A DNA stretch of 64,000 nucleotides from Caecitellus pseudoparvulus (GCA_965644315.1 CBFFRQ010000018.1:1284044-1348043); one strand, 5' to 3'. Positions 53,384-63,983 are shown, counted from the first letter of the stretch. A program made the numbers and translations. Notes: generated from the sequence alone by a model not told the origin.

Positions 53384-55189
53384 TCAGTATGCGCGGCCAA
53401 TGAGGGCGATGTGCGTCGCAGGCTTGCCTGAAACAATGCAAGGCTTGCCTGCTAGCGCCTGCACAGCGGCCGGCACCTCCTCCTGCGCCTGTGGCTTCAA
53501 GACCCCGCCTGGGTTCAACAGGGCGGGCAAGCAACGCACAGTGAGCTTGGTGCGTGCCTGCAACTCAGCCTCGTGTGCCGCAGCATCTGCCCATGGCACT
53601 GCATACCACCCCAAGGGGGCCACCTGTTCCAGGCTGGCTCCCAGCCCGGTGTCCCCAGGCACGCTGGAGTGCCCCACGAGGGAGCTGGCCGAGGCAGGAA
53701 TGTCCCCTTCCCACCCCGCAATACACTTCGACCCGCCAGCACGAGGGGTGCTGGCAGACTTCCCCTCCTCCCCATCGTCCTCCTGTGCTTGGTTCGGGTG
53801 AATGCGAAGGGCCTGCAGATGCCCCTCAACTTCCGACAGGGTGCTGGCGCAGTACGTGCGACGGCGCTGCCTGTGGCCGCTGCGAAGGCGGAGAGAGGCC
53901 GCCACGTCGTCCAGCACCGCCTGCACGTCGGCAGCCGTGTGTGAGGAGGTCAGGGAAATGCTACTCGAGCTGCGGTCCAGGCGAGACACGGCGCTGGCCT
54001 GGCCGGCAGCCACCTCCCGTGCCCCCAGGACCAGGCGGAGGGGCACGCCTCTGCGCTCCCACTCAAAGAAACGCTGCCCAGGGCGCACGTGTGTCCGGTC
54101 GTCCAGCGCGACCCGCAGCCCAGCCTTAGTCAATGCAGAGTGCAGCGCTCGCCCAGCCTCCACGACGGCCTCGGCGCTGGGACCTGGCTTCCCCTTGGGG
54201 GGTGCCAAGCACACGATGGCAACTTGCTGGGGAGCGATGCCGGGGGGGATGATGGCGCCAGTGTCGTCTCCGTGGCTCATGAGCACAGCCCCCAGCAGGC
54301 GTGTGCTGACCCCCCACGACGTGGCCCACACGTGCTCCTGGCTGCCCGGCGCGTGCGCCGGCTCAAACGACACGCCAAACGCCTTCGAGAAGTTCTGCCC
54401 CAGGTCATGCGACGTGCCGCTCTGCAGAGCCCACCCATTGCTCATCATGGCTTCGATGGTGTACGTCGCCTCCGCGCCGGCAAAGCGCTCCCCCTCAGGC
54501 TTTGCCCCTTCCACCACAGGCAGGCTGAGCACCTCCCGTGCAAAGGCGGCGTACAGCTTGCACATGTCGCTGGCGGTGGCAGCAGCTTCCTCTGCACTCG
54601 CGTGGGCTGTGTGGCCCTCTTGCCACAAGAACTCAGACGTGCGAAGGAAGGGCCGCGTGTGCATCTCCCACCGCAGCACGTTGGCCCACTGGTTGATGCG
54701 CAGCGGCAGATCAGCGTGGCTGTGGATCCACCGACCAAAGCTGTGCCAAACCATCGTCTCGGACGTAGGGCGGATGACAAGAGGCTCAGCCAGTTCGGAA
54801 GCGGGGTCAGGGCGCACCTCCTTCGTGGCAGCGTCCACACTCAATCTGTGGTGCGTGACTACAGCGCACTCTGTCGCGAAGCCCTCCACGTGCGCAGCCT
54901 CTTTGGCGAAGAAGGACTGGGGAATCAGCAGGGGGAAGTACGCATTTTGCACCCCTTCAGCCTTGAACCTCGCATCCAGCTGCCGCTGCAGCGCTTCCCA
55001 CATCGCGTATCCATTCGGCTTCAGCACCAGGCAGCCCTTCACTGGCGAAGAGTCCACCAGGTCAGCACTGGCAATGATGTCCCGGTACCATTCTGGAAAG
55101 TTGGTGCTCCTCGCTGCTGGGGCGGCATGTGTGCTCAGCCAGGCACGCATGGGCTGCCTCCAGCGCCCCGCTGCCAATCGCGCAGCCAT
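53384..55189 (-). CDS. Prolyl-tRNA synthetase, archaeal/eukaryotic type, probably organelle-targeted
   Basis: Charges tRNA-Pro with proline. Single exon, 601 residues, start at the ATG at 55189. The first 27 residues (MAARLAAGRWRQPMRAWLST...) are Arg/Ala/Ser-rich without acidic residues, like a mitochondrial presequence. The catalytic core then starts at FPEWYRDIIASADLVD and continues with VKGCLVLKPNGYAMWE. Class II motif 2 (VLRWEMHTRPFLRTSEFLW then QEGHTAHAS) and motif 3 (VWATSWGVSTRLLGAVLMSH) are intact. The anticodon-binding domain begins near GIAPQQVAIVCL, and the C-terminal zinc-type domain ends ...GRAY, the terminal Tyr typical of archaeal-type ProRS. A bacterial-type editing insertion is absent. 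A 40-residue low-complexity insert lies around 53740-53810. It could serve mitochondria alone or both compartments. Confidence 0.93.
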   Translation of the reverse strand: MAARLAAGRWRQPMRAWLSTHAAPAARSTNFPEWYRDIIASADLVDSSPVKGCLVLKPNGYAMWEALQRQLDARFKAEGVQNAYFPLLIPQSFFAKEAAHVEGFATECAVVTHHRLSVDAATKEVRPDPASELAEPLVIRPTSETMVWHSFGRWIHSHADLPLRINQWANVLRWEMHTRPFLRTSEFLWQEGHTAHASAEEAAATASDMCKLYAAFAREVLSLPVVEGAKPEGERFAGAEATYTIEAMMSNGWALQSGTSHDLGQNFSKAFGVSFEPAHAPGSQEHVWATSWGVSTRLLGAVLMSHGDDTGAIIPPGIAPQQVAIVCLAPPKGKPGPSAEAVVEAGRALHSALTKAGLRVALDDRTHVRPGQRFFEWERRGVPLRLVLGAREVAAGQASAVSRLDRSSSSISLTSSHTAADVQAVLDDVAASLRLRSGHRQRRRTYCASTLSEVEGHLQALRIHPNQAQEDDGEEGKSASTPRAGGSKCIAGWEGDIPASASSLVGHSSVPGDTGLGASLEQVAPLGWYAVPWADAAAHEAELQARTKLTVRCLPALLNPGGVLKPQAQEEVPAAVQALAGKPCIVSGKPATHIALIGRAY

Positions 55190-55569
55190 CTCGGAAACTC
55201 GCGTGAAACGCGCACCGGCCAGGCGCAGCCCGGCAACCTTGCAGAGAGAGCATGTACCGGTGAGGATGGGGTGTGATTAGGTCGATGGCGGGTTGGGTGC
55301 CGTACTTTGTGTGATCCACAAGCAATTGAAGTCGGGGTCTGTAAAAAGATGAGAAATATAGGTGCCCGTACCGTCCACGAAAGCTATGTATACCTGGCCC
55401 TACACTTGCCACCCCGCGACAAATGCATATCCCCTGACAAAACCATTGGTAAGGAGGACCACCGGATAAACACACCCGCGACTCCTGATTTACGTCTTTT
55501 TTCTCTTCTTACTGGAAGTTCGTGGAAAGCTGTATAGTTCGCCTGCACAAGCTGGGCTTGGGCCTCTCC
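55190..55569. promoter_or_regulatory. Divergent promoter region of ProRS and unknown gene, AT-richer
   Basis: This 380-base spacer is visibly AT-richer than its surroundings. It has TATA-like boxes GAAATATAGG (about 55353) and TATGTATACC (about 55385), plus CTGTATAG at about 55531, 35-40 bases before the plus-strand ATG. No RNA gene was recognised. Confidence 0.45.
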
Positions 55570-56601
55570 ATGTCAGCCCAAACAGTTGTAGCTTCCAACG
55601 TGGCGGCAACGCCAGCAACAAGCAAGGGCGAATCATATCGTGCTGTGGTGGCCTTCCTTCCCGACTCCACTTGGTTCCACGGTGCGCTGGCGTGACTGCG
55701 GTAATTGCTGCCTGCCTACCTCAGCACTTTGGCTTTCGACTCTGCAGGCATCATGGTGCACGAAGGGACGCGGGAGGAATTCGCCCTGGTAGGAGCAGAG
55801 TACACCCATCAGTGCCCATGCCTGATGGACACTGATGGCAGCGTGGACCAAGTGCTGTACGCTTTGCAGCTATCCCACACGTCTGGTGCGAGGTTCAGGT
55901 GTGATGTGCTGCGCAGCGGCGGCACCCTTGCGAGCTTGACAGGGAAACACTTTACATTCGAAACAAACACTGCGCTGACAGATGGGCCAGGTGTGGCAGC
56001 TGCCCGGCGCGTGCTGCCAAGCTTAGCTGGCGTGGTCAGCGATACGACTCTCGCCGCGAGCGCCGTGTGTGTTGGCCGGTGCCACGTACAGGCCAGCATG
56101 CCGCTGGAAGAAGCAAGGGAGCTCGCACAGGCCGCCACCCGCCAGCCAGAGCAGGGATCATCTGCTGCCGAGCACCTGCACCGCATCGCTGAGCTGCAGG
56201 ACGGAGTGGTTTTCGACGACTGCCATGCTTGCGTGTCGCCAGGCAACCCACTCCACGCCGTCACCGCCGTCCCACTGCCTACTGGCGTCTCTGACTTCGC
56301 CCTCACCTCCGCAGGCGAAGAACCTGCTTGTCAGACTGCAGCGGCCACCTCGCGAGGCAGGGGGCGCCTTCGCCGGCCTCGCAAACGGCCTGCTGCTTCG
56401 CACCCGCCCCCGCCCGCCCCCAGCGGGCACCGTGACCGCATCCTGCCAGCCCCTCTCACAAAGGTGGTACACGAGCGACTGAAGGACGGTATGGAAGTTG
56501 CATGGGTGGCAGTGCGCCCACAGGGGCAGGGGCGAGCACCCAAGCGCCCTCGCAAGTTGGAGAAACGCGCGCACCGCGCAGCGGTCACCTCTCGCGCGTG
56601 A
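55570..56601 (+). CDS. Unknown protein with a basic, proline-rich C-terminal tail
   Basis: Not recognised. Exon 55570-55681 (MSAQTVVASNVAAT...) is joined to 55748-56601 by a 66-nt GTGCGC...CTGCAG intron, giving 321 residues. The junction makes a smooth segment, YRAVVAFLPDSTWFHGIMVH, followed by EEFALVGAEYTHQCPCLMD. Residues 30-200 are mixed alpha/beta in composition with conserved-looking aromatic and cysteine positions and may form one domain. From about residue 215 the tail is Arg/Pro-rich (RGRGRLRRPRKRP; APKRPRKLEKR), suggesting nuclear localisation or nucleic-acid binding. There is no signal peptide or TM. The last 17 coding bases overlap antisense with the SIN1 stop region. Candidate classes such as a chromatin or pol III accessory factor cannot be supported from sequence alone. 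Confidence 0.6.
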
Positions 56602-58371
56602 TGCGGTGGGCATCGTTGTTGAGACCCATAATGTACTCGAGTTTGGCCATGATCTCTGCCCGCTCGTACGCTGAGCGAGCTTCGTAGTTCAGCGTGATGA
56701 GGCTGTCGGGAGAGCCCTCCACGAAGGTAATGGCAAAAGCGACCTGGGGCTTGTCGTTCTTCACCAGCACTCGGTGAATGCTGGTGACCAAGCGCTCAGC
56801 ATTCACCGTCTGGTGTGACAGCAAGCGGCGCTTCTCAACCTTGCGGTTCGTGATGCGCTCCAAGTCGATGCCCATGAGGCGCACTTGCCGACGGCCACGG
56901 GTGTTGATCTTCACCACCTCCCACTCCTTGAACTCCGAGGCAGTGAGGATGTTGTGGGAGAAGCCACCTCCACCTTGGGTCGAAGAGGGGGTCACCGGCA
57001 CGCCGCCTGCTGCGCCGGCATCTGCTGAGCGCAGCAGGCCACCCACACCCACGCTCGCGCTGCTGCTGGCAGCGTGCATCAACTTGCGCTGGGCACCGCC
57101 AGCTGTGGGCGGGCTGTCAGCAAACACGCGCCGTGTCAGCTGGACCTGTTCCAGTCCCAGGTCCGCCACCACCGCGTCAAGAGGCAGCACCTTGGAGGTG
57201 CTCTTCAGGCGCTGCTGGTCCGCTGCGCTAATTACCAGCTGAAAGTCATCGTGGAACAAGGAGAAGCGGTACTCCTTGGCACAGAGCTCCAGGACCTTGC
57301 GCACGGTCATACCCTGCTTCAGCAGCACCTCAGCCATGAAGCCTGCAGGGTCTGGCACTGCTCCGGGCGGGCCAGACCCTGCAGCCGGCTGGCCCCCAAC
57401 AGAAATGTGCACGCGCAGCTTGGGGCCAGCGCCCCCCTCGCCCCCCTTCGCGGACAGGAAGGCCTGCAGCTTGGAGGGTATGGGGCAAAGGACGTACTCG
57501 TTCACAGCCTGCCGGCCGTAGTTCCGGATTTTGCGCGTGCGGTCCAGGGCGGGGAAGTCATCGTCGGGCTCGCCGTCCCCATCGTGCAGGCGCAGCTCGT
57601 AGCAGGTGCTGTCGCCCTGCAGGCCCCTGTCCTTGTCCCTGCACTCACGCACGACCTCGGTGAGGGTCTCCCCCACGGAGCACTCCTCGGGCACTGCCAG
57701 CTGCACCGTGGTCTTGTCGGGCAGGTAGATGCGCAGGGTCAGCTTGCCAGCCCGGCCTGACTCCGCAGCCTTTGCGCGCAGGGCTTCTCCAAGGCCCCCC
57801 GCCGACCCTTCCCCTGACCTAGCCGAGTGAAGGGGCTCTCTCTTGAAGTCAGCCGGGCTGGATGGCGCAAGCTGTGACTCCTGGCCAGGAGGACGCGGCC
57901 TTGACGTTGCCGGCAGCATGGAGCCAGGCACGGCGGTGCCGATCGTCTTTGATGCCGCGGCAAGGGAATCGCTGCGGGCATCAACATCATCTCCTGGTCG
58001 GGAAAATACGGTTGCTTCTCTCCCTCGTGCGGTCTGTGAATGGGGGAGTGGGCAGACGCATGCCGCATCGACCACGCCTTGGGAGTGGCACTGCGACGCA
58101 CCGAGTCGCCGCGAGCTCGCCCTGAGGCATCTTCTTCTTGTGCAAAGGAAACGCTTGGACCGGAGGAGCTGGGCGCATGGCTTGTCGCAGCAAAATCCTT
58201 GGAGTACCACACGCCGCTGGGGGGTGGCACTGCGGCAGAGAGCACCTGCTGGTGTGGCAGCACTCCCCCCGCATACGCGTTCCAGGAAGAGTGCAAAGCC
58301 AGTGGAAGGAGCTGCCCCTTGCTCGCCAGGCCAATGACGCTGGCCAGCTCAGATGCCTCAGACACTTGCAT
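56585..58371 (-). CDS. SIN1: TORC2 subunit SIN1 (MAPKAP1 homologue)
   Basis: SIN1 recruits AGC-kinase substrates to TOR complex 2 and binds Ras and phosphoinositides. Exons 58371-58102 and 58033-56585, 68-nt intron (GTGCGT...CACAG, phase 0), give 572 residues. The three SIN1 modules are in order. The CRIM end is at about residues 230-315 (LRIYLPDKTTVQLAV, then YELRLHDGDGEPDDDFPALD, close to the acidic DFPPLD loop of animal SIN1). The Ras-binding-like ubiquitin fold is at about 335-430 (KLRVHISVGG, GMTVRKVLELCAKEYRF). The C-terminal PH domain is at about 470-570 (WEVVKINTRGRRQVRLMGID, then FVEGSPDSLITLNYEARSAY). The first 200 residues are Ser/Arg-rich and disordered. The ATG at 58371 is the only in-frame one before an upstream stop. 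It overlaps the convergent unknown gene by 17 bases. Confidence 0.88.
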
Positions 58372-58990
58372 GCTTGCAGACCAAGAAAGCGGCCGCCACG
58401 TGCCGAGCTCGAAACGCGAGTGAAACTTGCCAATTCCCTCCGAAGGGAGATGGGGCAGAAAAGTGGGGCACAAGCAACACGCACTTGCTCAGAGGCAAGC
58501 CTCACCAAACAGTGTGCGGAGGAATGTGCTCCATAAGGCGGTATGCATGCCTGACAGTCGTGCGCTGCGGGTGAAGGAGATGGTCTCCACACTCGACTAT
58601 CTCAGCGGGGCGCAGAAGACACTCGGCTCTGGCGGGGCGCAGCCGGGATGGCCAGCCCAAATTCATGCAACCCTGGGCGCACCGCACGCTTGGCAGAGTC
58701 GAAGAAGTTGGCCTGCATGCTTACATGTGCTCCAGCCTCACAATACCCGGCAAACCATGAAAAGCGCACAGACTGGCACCCGCTGCCGCGCCGTTGAAAC
58801 AGGAATCACCGAGGGGCGCCTTGTCAGCGGCGGCAACAGGGCCTCCAACCCTGCCCCCCGCACGCTGCCCCGCCTCCTCTACACGCTTGCATGCCTGGCA
58901 TACACCCTCCAAGGCGCCAGGTGCGTGGGGGTCTCTTGGCTGCCGCGCAAACAGGGCGTGCATGTTGCCTGTTGAAGCTGTGCCGTCCGG
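58372..58990. other. Intergenic: SIN1 upstream region and transposon flank
   Basis: This stretch of 619 bases between the SIN1 start and the left end of the transposon holds the SIN1 promoter. Open frames cross it but show no family similarity or good start context. No RNA gene was recognised. Confidence 0.4.
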
Positions 58991-59007
58991 GGCCGTGTCT
59001 CATTGAG
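58991..59007 (+). repeat. Left terminal inverted repeat of the Harbinger-type element
   Basis: 17 bases matching the reverse complement of 63984-64000 at 15 positions. Two further G lie just outside (58989-58990) and may belong to the repeat. Confidence 0.7.
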
Positions 59008-59309
59008 GCCAGCGGAGGCCTCTGAATCGAGAAAATCTGTGAAACGAGAATGCATTTTTTGAAGTTCACGGAAAAGTGCTGCAGGCAGCATGTTTTGTCA
59101 CCTTGACACTAACAGAGGATGTTAGACTTGAACGGCCGCTCTGTCGTGTGCAACAGAGCGTTGTTTATCGAGCCTATTAGCATGCGGAATTTGCCACTTG
59201 CTGGCAGTGGTTTGTGTACCATGGCGAGCAGTGCAGATATGGATATCAAACTCTACTTTTAAACTATTCACAGTAAGTTGTGAGCATACTCTTGGAATGA
59301 TTTGCTGCC

Positions 59310-61530
59310 ATGTCTGGCCGCAAGCGCCCCCGGAATGCACGCGTTCAGGCAGATGCGCCGACGAGTGGCAAAAGAACCGCAGTTGAAGGCTCGCAAGCGG
59401 ACACACATGCACTGGTCCGACAGTTCCTTCAAGGTAACGCACCGACTTCCCGACTGCGGACGGGCGCGAGGCTCGGGGCAGCAGGACGGGTGTTTGAGCT
59501 GCCTGCAACGCCTCCAGGAAGCGAACTCGCTGCGCAAGAATCACCCGCCATCGCAACGCCTACCAGACCAGTCCGGATTGCTGCCCTTACAGCAAGCATT
59601 GCCAGGAGGATGAAGACAAACGCTAAGGAACAACTGGAAGCTTTCGGTTCGTTTTCATTTCCGCTGTGTGAAACTCCGAAACGCTTCTCGCAAACACGCC
59701 TTCCTGACTCTGCCCGCAGACGAGGTCGTTGACATGAGTGGTGATGAGGGCAAGAGTGACAGTTCAAGTCCTGACTTGGAGAGTGGTGGTGTGTCCTGGA
59801 CAGCTGGCAGCCCTTCCCCACCACGGAGTGCTGCTGGTGCCGTCGGCGCGACACCAGCTGCCACTTCCCCTGCCCGTGCGTTGATGCGTCTCGACTCAGC
59901 GAGCCCAATTCCGTGGGCCTCTACTGATCGAGCTCTGTTGCAAACACCGTCCAAGAATGGGGTGCAGACGCACCCTGACAAGAAGGAGTTCGCCACCTTG
60001 ATGCCGTCGTCGACCTGGGCTGCCTTTGGAAACAAAGCAAGTGCATGGAGAATGTCTGGAGCTATCGTTCGTCTGGGTGTTCGTGAGGGTACCATTGACT
60101 ACTCATCTCTTGGGGGTCGTGTTGTCTCGTCGGGTGAGCCATGCCCGGAAGGCTCTGACAGAAGCCTGTTCCGGACTTTTGCCACACAAGGGAGCAACAA
60201 GATGCGAAGTGGCATTGTGGGCAAGAGCCTAGCTCACAAATTCTTGCCGTTGCTGCTCACTGCCTTCGAGGAGCATGACACGAACATGCTAGGAAGGCCA
60301 TGGCCGGAGCGAGACGACTCAAAGTACATGGTGTTGGTTTCAACACCAGGTAGTGATTCCCAAGAAGCCTTCCTGTCGTGGTCAGGCTTGGTCCTGGTTT
60401 CAAGCCTCCTTCGTGAGGCTCTGGTTCCAGCTTCAGGTACTTGGGCCAGCCTCGAAACGTTGAAGAAACAGGTTGACATCATCAACGGGTCTGAGGGCAG
60501 AAGGACGGGAAGCGGGGGGGCAAGCGAACCCACAGCCCCTAGCCACCCTGGTGCTCCCTCTCTTGATTTAAATGGAAAGAAGTACACACGTTGGGACATC
60601 ACGAAGGTGGGGTGGAGCAGGGCACGAAACGCAAGCGCCGCTGCGCGCTTGCGCTTCCAGCGCCTGCGGTGTAGCGTAACGAACAAGGAAATGTGGTTGC
60701 CTGTGGGACCAACTGATGACTTGCGCTATCCACCCCTGAACGGTGGACTGCTTCCGGGCGAGCTGATGAATTATGCAAGCGTGTGCCAAGGCAAAGCCAG
60801 GCCAAAGGCAACGATGTCTTCAGTGCCTCGCAACATCACCAACGGGATATTTGCAGAGGCTAGATCTGAAGGATCACACACAGTAGCCTCGCTGTTGGCG
60901 AGTGGCAGGCCCGCTGCGTTGCCCACTGAAAGTCCGCGACAGGGCGGAGAGTACCTATCAGGTGCGGGGAGTGGAACGAGCACGGGAAGCCGTGTTGCTG
61001 CTGTTGCAAAAGCAACTGGAGCCCTGGATGGAGGTCGCCTGGGGTCTGGCACGTCACCACCAGCCGCAGGCATGCGTGACATCGTTGCCCGTTTGGCAGA
61101 TTCGCTGGAGAAACGACAGGTTGCTGAAGAGGCAGCACGGGAACGACAAGCACAACAGGACGCCTCACTTCTTCAGTTTTTCCAGCAGTCCTTGCAAGTG
61201 CAGCAGCCCGCACCTTCGCTTTCGGTGCCTGCACCAGGTGCTGCTGCCGCACATAGTGAGCGTGCGGTAGATGCAGCGATATCAGGTGTAATTACAAGAG
61301 TGCAGGGGTGGTTGGACCTAAGCATCATTGACGGTGACCTTAGCATGCAAGAGCAGGTTCAGACTGTTTTGGAGCAGCTGCACAGCGGAAGTGTGCCTCC
61401 AACCTTGCGTGGCATGCCACCGCACCCGCTGTCAGACGCAGACAAGGAGCTGAAGGTCGCACGCGCCCGACTTCAAATGGTTACAGCCCTGAAGAAGCGT
61501 AGTGTTGCTGGGCAACCCATGCAGTCATGA
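59310..61530 (+). CDS. Transposon accessory protein (Harbinger ORF1 position), unrecognised fold
   Basis: Exon 59310-59646 is joined to 59720-61530 by a 73-nt intron (GTTCGT...CCGCAG), giving 715 residues. The start TGCCATGTCTGGC has fair context, and the N terminus is basic (SGRKRPRN), a likely nuclear signal. A folded region around exon-2 residues 150-350 includes GKSLAHKFLPLLLTAFEEHD, then KKYTRWDITKVGWSRARN and CSVTNKEMWLPVG. A Glu/Arg/Gln coiled coil follows (SLEKRQVAEEAARERQAQQD). In known PIF/Harbinger elements this gene encodes a Myb/SANT-type protein that helps the transposase enter the nucleus and bind DNA; I cannot see a clear Myb repeat here. The donor GTTCGT is atypical, so a one-base shift or other donor is possible. 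Confidence 0.62.
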
Positions 61531-61645
61531 ACATGAGACAACACACTGCATTATTGACTGCCAACAGAGTCACCTTCCCAGTCACTCCCTTCATCACCTT
61601 CGCCGGCAGCCCCAGGCTGTTCAGGTGCTTGCAGGTGCAGAAGGG

Positions 61646-63379
61646 CTAGCTCTTCAACTCTCTCGCGGCACCACTGGGCAGTGCCCACCATGATGGAGCG
61701 ATACTGAACCCCAGCATACTTGAAGATGGTGTGGGTGGAAGCTGGCCAAGCGCCAGCTCCAGCACTTGCGTCTTCCATCCCATGGCACTCGGCATACTCC
61801 ATGAAGGGGGCTGCGCCTCAAGCAAGTCCTCTACCACCTTTGCCGTTGCTTCTTCCAGCAGGTCACCCCAGACAGTCCCCGGCGCTGTCACATCAAGGGC
61901 ATGCCACACAGATGCCCGCAATGGCAGAGCTCGCAGTACAAAGTTATGCAGTGCTACAGCTACACGTAGACGCAGTGCAACTGCTGCTGGCCCAAGGTTT
62001 CCATTCGCAGTGTTGTTCAAGATGCGGAACCTGTTCTTGAGCTCTCCAAATGCACATTCTACCTTAACTCGAATGTGCAAAAGTGCATCGTGGAAAATTG
62101 TCACCAAATGATTCGGCTGCACCACATCAGTGTCCCGCTGGTCGAACGGAAGAAGTAAGAATGTGTACCCCGGACGAAATCCCGAGTCTGCTGCCAATGT
62201 ATATGGGAGTGGACAAGGACGTAAGCTTGGGTTCCCGACCATTGCCGCAAACATGGGAGACCTTATGAGCTTCCCCCGATCGCTTTCGGCACCAGCATAC
62301 CCAATGTCTGCTTGCCAGAAGAGTCCGTGGCCACTTACCATGCACTGGGCACTAACCGAAGCCACGCCATCCTTGTTTATGTATACGCCCTTTCCACTAT
62401 CTTCACTGATGTAAGCACGCACATGTGTATCATCCACGCTGCCTGCTACGCACGGCAGCTGCATGCCTGACAGGGCAAAGTTCAATCGTACACTCTCCAT
62501 CCACTCCCCAGAATCTGGTGCTGGCATGTACACCTGCTGTTCAAACATGCTGGATGAGATAGACCGCAAGAAAACCTTTAGGATTCGACTGCATGTGGAC
62601 TTCGATGCCCCAGTGAACGCTTCTTGTCCAGCTCTCATGTTGAAACCCTTGCACATATAATGCACTCCAAGGCAACAAGCCTCCAGCCAACTGAAAGTGC
62701 ATCCTTGGCCGCAGAATGATGAGTCCACAGCACCCCACCAGTCTGCCACTGATGGCTGTTGCTGCACCATGGGACGCTCGCATGCCCCAAGGCGACTGCA
62801 GTGCTCGTGCAGACAGTCTTCCCTGTGGCGCCGAAGCTGTCTCTGCCAGGTCCTGTGCTCTTGTGAGTCTGGTTCCTCTGCAGGTTCATCACCTGCAAGC
62901 TCCACAGCGTGGGCCTCTACTTCCACGGGTAGGATCGAATGCATGACCCACCTGTACCAGAGTTTTGGTGCAGAAGATTTCATGAACCACACCGATAGAG
63001 CTAAAATAGTGTTCACACCAACAGAGCACAACTGCTTCATAGTATACTGCAACACCGTATGTGGGGTTGTGCAAACCTCGTGCTCTTCGAGAGGCACTCC
63101 ATGTTGCCGTGCCACCCACGTCCTCACACCGGATGCCAAACCTGCAAGAGGATTGGTGCGGCCACGTGCGCTGGCCCTCACGCCCTCCTCCAGAGCACAG
63201 TCTTCATCGAAGCACGGTAGTGGCACGGCCTGCTCGTGTCCATCTTCATCGGCCATTGCTACCACTGCCAGCAACAGTGCTGCTTCTGTGGCAATAAGTG
63301 CTTGGAGCGCTTGCAACCTACGGACATGCTGCCGCCGGCGCAACAGTAAAAAGGAAACCAGGAATTGCATGCCAGACAT
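61646..63379 (-). CDS. PIF/Harbinger DDE transposase (DDE_Tnp_4 / HARBI1-like)
   Basis: Catalyses excision and integration of the element. Single exon, 577 residues from the ATG at 63379; the frame is open further upstream but without an ATG. The catalytic triad sits in family context: Asp in AGSVDDTHVRAY (about residue 315), Asp in YTLAADSGFRPGY (about 397) and Glu in VKVECAFGELKNRFRIL (about 443). The block MVSGHGLFWQADIGYAGAESD between the first two Asp, ending in the D-x-G-Y-x-G-x2-D pattern, and the AVALHNFVLR helix after the Glu are also typical. The first about 150 residues are less conserved and start with a hydrophobic Arg-rich helix. It is convergent with the accessory gene (115-base gap). 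Uninterrupted coding suggests a recently active copy. Confidence 0.92.
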   Translation of the reverse strand: MSGMQFLVSFLLLRRRQHVRRLQALQALIATEAALLLAVVAMADEDGHEQAVPLPCFDEDCALEEGVRASARGRTNPLAGLASGVRTWVARQHGVPLEEHEVCTTPHTVLQYTMKQLCSVGVNTILALSVWFMKSSAPKLWYRWVMHSILPVEVEAHAVELAGDEPAEEPDSQEHRTWQRQLRRHREDCLHEHCSRLGACERPMVQQQPSVADWWGAVDSSFCGQGCTFSWLEACCLGVHYMCKGFNMRAGQEAFTGASKSTCSRILKVFLRSISSSMFEQQVYMPAPDSGEWMESVRLNFALSGMQLPCVAGSVDDTHVRAYISEDSGKGVYINKDGVASVSAQCMVSGHGLFWQADIGYAGAESDRGKLIRSPMFAAMVGNPSLRPCPLPYTLAADSGFRPGYTFLLLPFDQRDTDVVQPNHLVTIFHDALLHIRVKVECAFGELKNRFRILNNTANGNLGPAAVALRLRVAVALHNFVLRALPLRASVWHALDVTAPGTVWGDLLEEATAKVVEDLLEAQPPSWSMPSAMGWKTQVLELALGQLPPTPSSSMLGFSIAPSWWALPSGAARELKS

Positions 63380-63983
63380 GGTTGTATGATCTGTGCAAGA
63401 CAATACGGGGAGTCTTTTCTCACAGTGCCTTGTTCGGCCTGTCTCAACCAAGACTCATTTCGATTTCCGCGAAACTCGCCTTGCGGGAAGTGCAAGCCTT
63501 CGAGGTGAAAATTGTGAATTGCAACCCTGGGACGCTGATCGTTTGATCGGTAGTTCGACACTGTGAAAGACACATGGGGGCTGGAGTGCTGGTTGCGCCG
63601 GTGTCGAATGCGGGTTTGTGAGCACCTCGATGACGACGCAGGCCCTCTGTTCGTAATCGACAGACAACTCACCCGAATCGAAAGAGGGTGATCACCAAAA
63701 CGGCCCGATTCCTCGAAATTCGGCCCACACTTCATAAAAATTTGCATTGGATCACGAAAGTGTACGAATACGCGCAAGTAGACTGGAACATAAGACAGCA
63801 GCCTCCTTTTACAAACGTGGGCAAGCAAATTCCGCATCCAGTTTGCATCACAGACCCAACCTTTCAAGCACACTCTGACAAAAATAATGTATGCATTCGT
63901 TATTTTATACTCAGTACATTATCACATACAACTATCGCCAACATGCCCTCCTGACAAGCTCAAAAACGAACCCCTCCTAACCA
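63380..63983. other. Transposon right subterminal region and transposase promoter
   Basis: About 600 AT-rich bases between the transposase start and the right terminus. No open frame of interest. This noncoding stretch likely holds the transposase promoter and transposase-binding sites. Confidence 0.45.

Noticed and set aside
53802-55280. Plus-strand open frames (492 and 395 codons) opposite ProRS
   Set aside because: ProRS class II motifs are unambiguous on minus; the plus frames have no similarity to known proteins.
55190-55569. tRNA or other RNA gene in the AT-richer spacer
   Set aside because: I found no cloverleaf or A/B box pair by eye; TATA-like boxes fit promoters instead.
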